In this document: positions 5,245 to 6,329 of the stretch, one piece after another | Layout of the letters: each line of letters starts with the position of its first letter | Numbering within the stretch: the stretch's first letter is position 1 | Source of the DNA: a bacterium | Lineage (GTDB): Bacteria > Patescibacteriota > Minisyncoccia > UBA6257 > 02-FULL-45-10c | Direction of reading: 5' to 3' | Length of the DNA: 6,329 bases | Assembly: GCA_030646555.1 (NCBI GenBank) | Contig: JAUSKP010000062.1 | Coordinates: 1 to 6,329, forward strand | Notes under the pieces: model-generated | The model's database searches: none | Seen by the model: only the letters and a program-made list of their open reading frames with translations | What the model was told of the DNA's origin: nothing | Made by a program: the position numbers and the translations under genes

Positions 5245-6329
5245 ATGGAAAATAATAAATATCAAAAGATATTTCTGAATTCTTGGCACCCATTTTTCTG
5301 GATAGCCTTGACCGTTTTTTTAGTTTATTCTGCGACCTTATCTTTTAACATTGTTTATTTAGATGACAACGTTTTGGTGGTAAATGATTATTTCTATAAT
5401 AAAAATTTATCCAATTTGCCATCGGCTTTTCAAGAAGATATTTTCCGCACTCCGTACCAGGGGGGATCTTATTACCGTCCTATTCTTAGAACAACTTTTA
5501 TGCTGGACGCGCAGTTTGGCGAGGGCGCGATAATATTTATGTCCCATCTGACCAATTTGCTTTTGCATTTTTTTGCCGTCTGCCTGTTGTTCGTTCTTTT
5601 GATGAAATTTGGCATCAAAAAAGAAACGGCGCTGTGGCTGTCCGTGATTTTTGGCGTTCATCCGCTTGCCGCCCAGACTGTATCTTTTATACCTGGCAGA
5701 AATGATTCACTGCTCGCCATTTTTGTGTTTCCGGCAATTTGGTTCTTTCTGGATCTTTTGCAGACAGGCAAAATGAGATCTTTATTTTGGCATTTGTTCT
5801 TTTTGGCCTTGGCTTTGCTGACCAAAGAAACCGCGGTGATAGTGCCCGCGCTTTGTTTTATTTACGCAATTACTTTTGAGGGCGGAAAGAAAATAATTTC
5901 CAATCTTACTAACTATTTATATCTTTTTATCGGTTGGCTAAGCCTATATTCGGGCTGGTTCCTGATACGCAAGGCGGTACTTAACAATATAGTTGGAAAC
6001 GCTGATTATCAGATCGTTCCGTCCATTTTGCAGAATTTGCCGTCTTTGGCGCCCGCGATAGGGAAAATATTCTTGCCGTTCAATTTGTCGGTCTTTCCGG
6101 TTTTGCGGGATATGACGATGGTCTATGGGACAATTTCTTTGGCATTGCTGTTGCTTTGGTTTATTTTTTCGCGCAATAAAAATTATCGGCTGATATTTTT
6201 CGGCGCAGCGTGGTTCAGTCTGTTTATTTTGCCAACGCTTATAAAACCGATGGATGATACGTCGGATTTTAATGAGAACAGAATATATATTCCGATGCTG
6301 GGATTTATTTTCATTCTCTTGGGAATGGG
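5245..6329 (+). CDS. TMTC-like / GT-C-type polytopic membrane protein, N-terminal part (3' end outside window)
   Basis: The frame is open from the ATG at 5245 to the window edge (361 complete codons). It is a multi-helix membrane protein whose layout matches TMTC/DUF1736-type GT-C glycosyltransferases: a first helix (17-36) followed by the acidic loop VYLDDN (38-42, the DD pair typical of GT-C enzymes). Then come SYYRPIL (75-81), HLTNLLLHFFAVCLLF (101-116), FGVHPLAAQTVSFIPGRNDSLLAIF (136-160), LLTKETAVIVPAL (191-203) and FNENRIYIPMLGF (342-354). Each has a clear counterpart in the family. Such proteins transfer sugars from polyprenyl-phosphate donors to proteins on the outer face of the membrane, and they often carry tetratricopeptide repeats at the C-terminus, which would lie beyond this window. 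It begins 24 bases after the permease gene. The activity is inferred from the family only. Confidence 0.82.
   Translation, partial: MENNKYQKIFLNSWHPFFWIALTVFLVYSATLSFNIVYLDDNVLVVNDYFYNKNLSNLPSAFQEDIFRTPYQGGSYYRPILRTTFMLDAQFGEGAIIFMSHLTNLLLHFFAVCLLFVLLMKFGIKKETALWLSVIFGVHPLAAQTVSFIPGRNDSLLAIFVFPAIWFFLDLLQTGKMRSLFWHLFFLALALLTKETAVIVPALCFIYAITFEGGKKIISNLTNYLYLFIGWLSLYSGWFLIRKAVLNNIVGNADYQIVPSILQNLPSLAPAIGKIFLPFNLSVFPVLRDMTMVYGTISLALLLLWFIFSRNKNYRLIFFGAAWFSLFILPTLIKPMDDTSDFNENRIYIPMLGFIFILLGM

Noticed and set aside
5407..5661. Open frame of 84 codons on the - strand
   Set aside because: Antisense to the TMTC-like gene, which has a continuous frame with family motifs through the same region.

Overview
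The window reads as one co-directional run of eight genes, all on the + strand, in an AT-rich bacterial genome. Intergenic gaps are very short, and several neighbouring genes overlap by 8 to 13 bases. TGA is a normal stop (it ends the first two genes), so this is the standard code. Several things suggest a Candidate Phyla Radiation / Patescibacteria genome (Parcubacteria-like): a small four-helix-bundle (S23/IVP-type) gene bounded by A-rich inverted repeats, a DUF5662 protein, a TMTC-like polytopic membrane protein, and mosaics of short palindromic repeats. That assignment is an inference from gene content and style; there is no rRNA or marker gene to prove it.

Left part (1-1816): the C-terminal part of a PiT-family inorganic phosphate transporter, then a four-helix-bundle protein gene, then a DUF47/PhoU-like protein. 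PiT transporters and DUF47 proteins are a classic adjacent pair. Here the pair is split by a cassette of about 445 bp holding the four-helix-bundle gene, with inverted A-rich repeats at its ends. The left repeat contains that gene's start codon, and the right repeat supplies the leader of the DUF47 gene.

Middle part (1809-3761): a stand-alone Smr-domain protein overlaps the DUF47 gene by 8 bases. It is followed after one base by a metal ABC transporter substrate-binding protein, which overlaps its ATPase by 10 bases. The substrate-binding protein has a three-histidine plus glutamate ligand set that favours zinc.

Intergenic 3762-3922: the only sizeable gap. It is a mosaic of three repeat types: an AT-rich tract with a repeated TACGAAT word, a nested palindrome built from two GTCATTCC-type hairpins, and a third GC-rich half-palindrome of the GTCATTGCGAGG type. 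There is no sign of a gene in it.

Right part (3923-6329): a DUF5662 protein with an HD-like set of His/Asp residues overlaps the start of the metal ABC permease by 13 bases, so it sits inside the zinc transporter operon between the ATPase and permease genes. The window ends inside a large TMTC-like / GT-C-type membrane protein.

Functionally the window combines phosphate uptake (PiT plus DUF47) and zinc-type metal import (substrate-binding protein, ATPase, permease), with small accessory genes tucked between the parts. I see no CRISPR array, tRNA, rRNA or transposase gene. The best candidates for something under-described are the repeat-bounded four-helix-bundle cassette and the DUF5662 gene embedded in the zinc operon.
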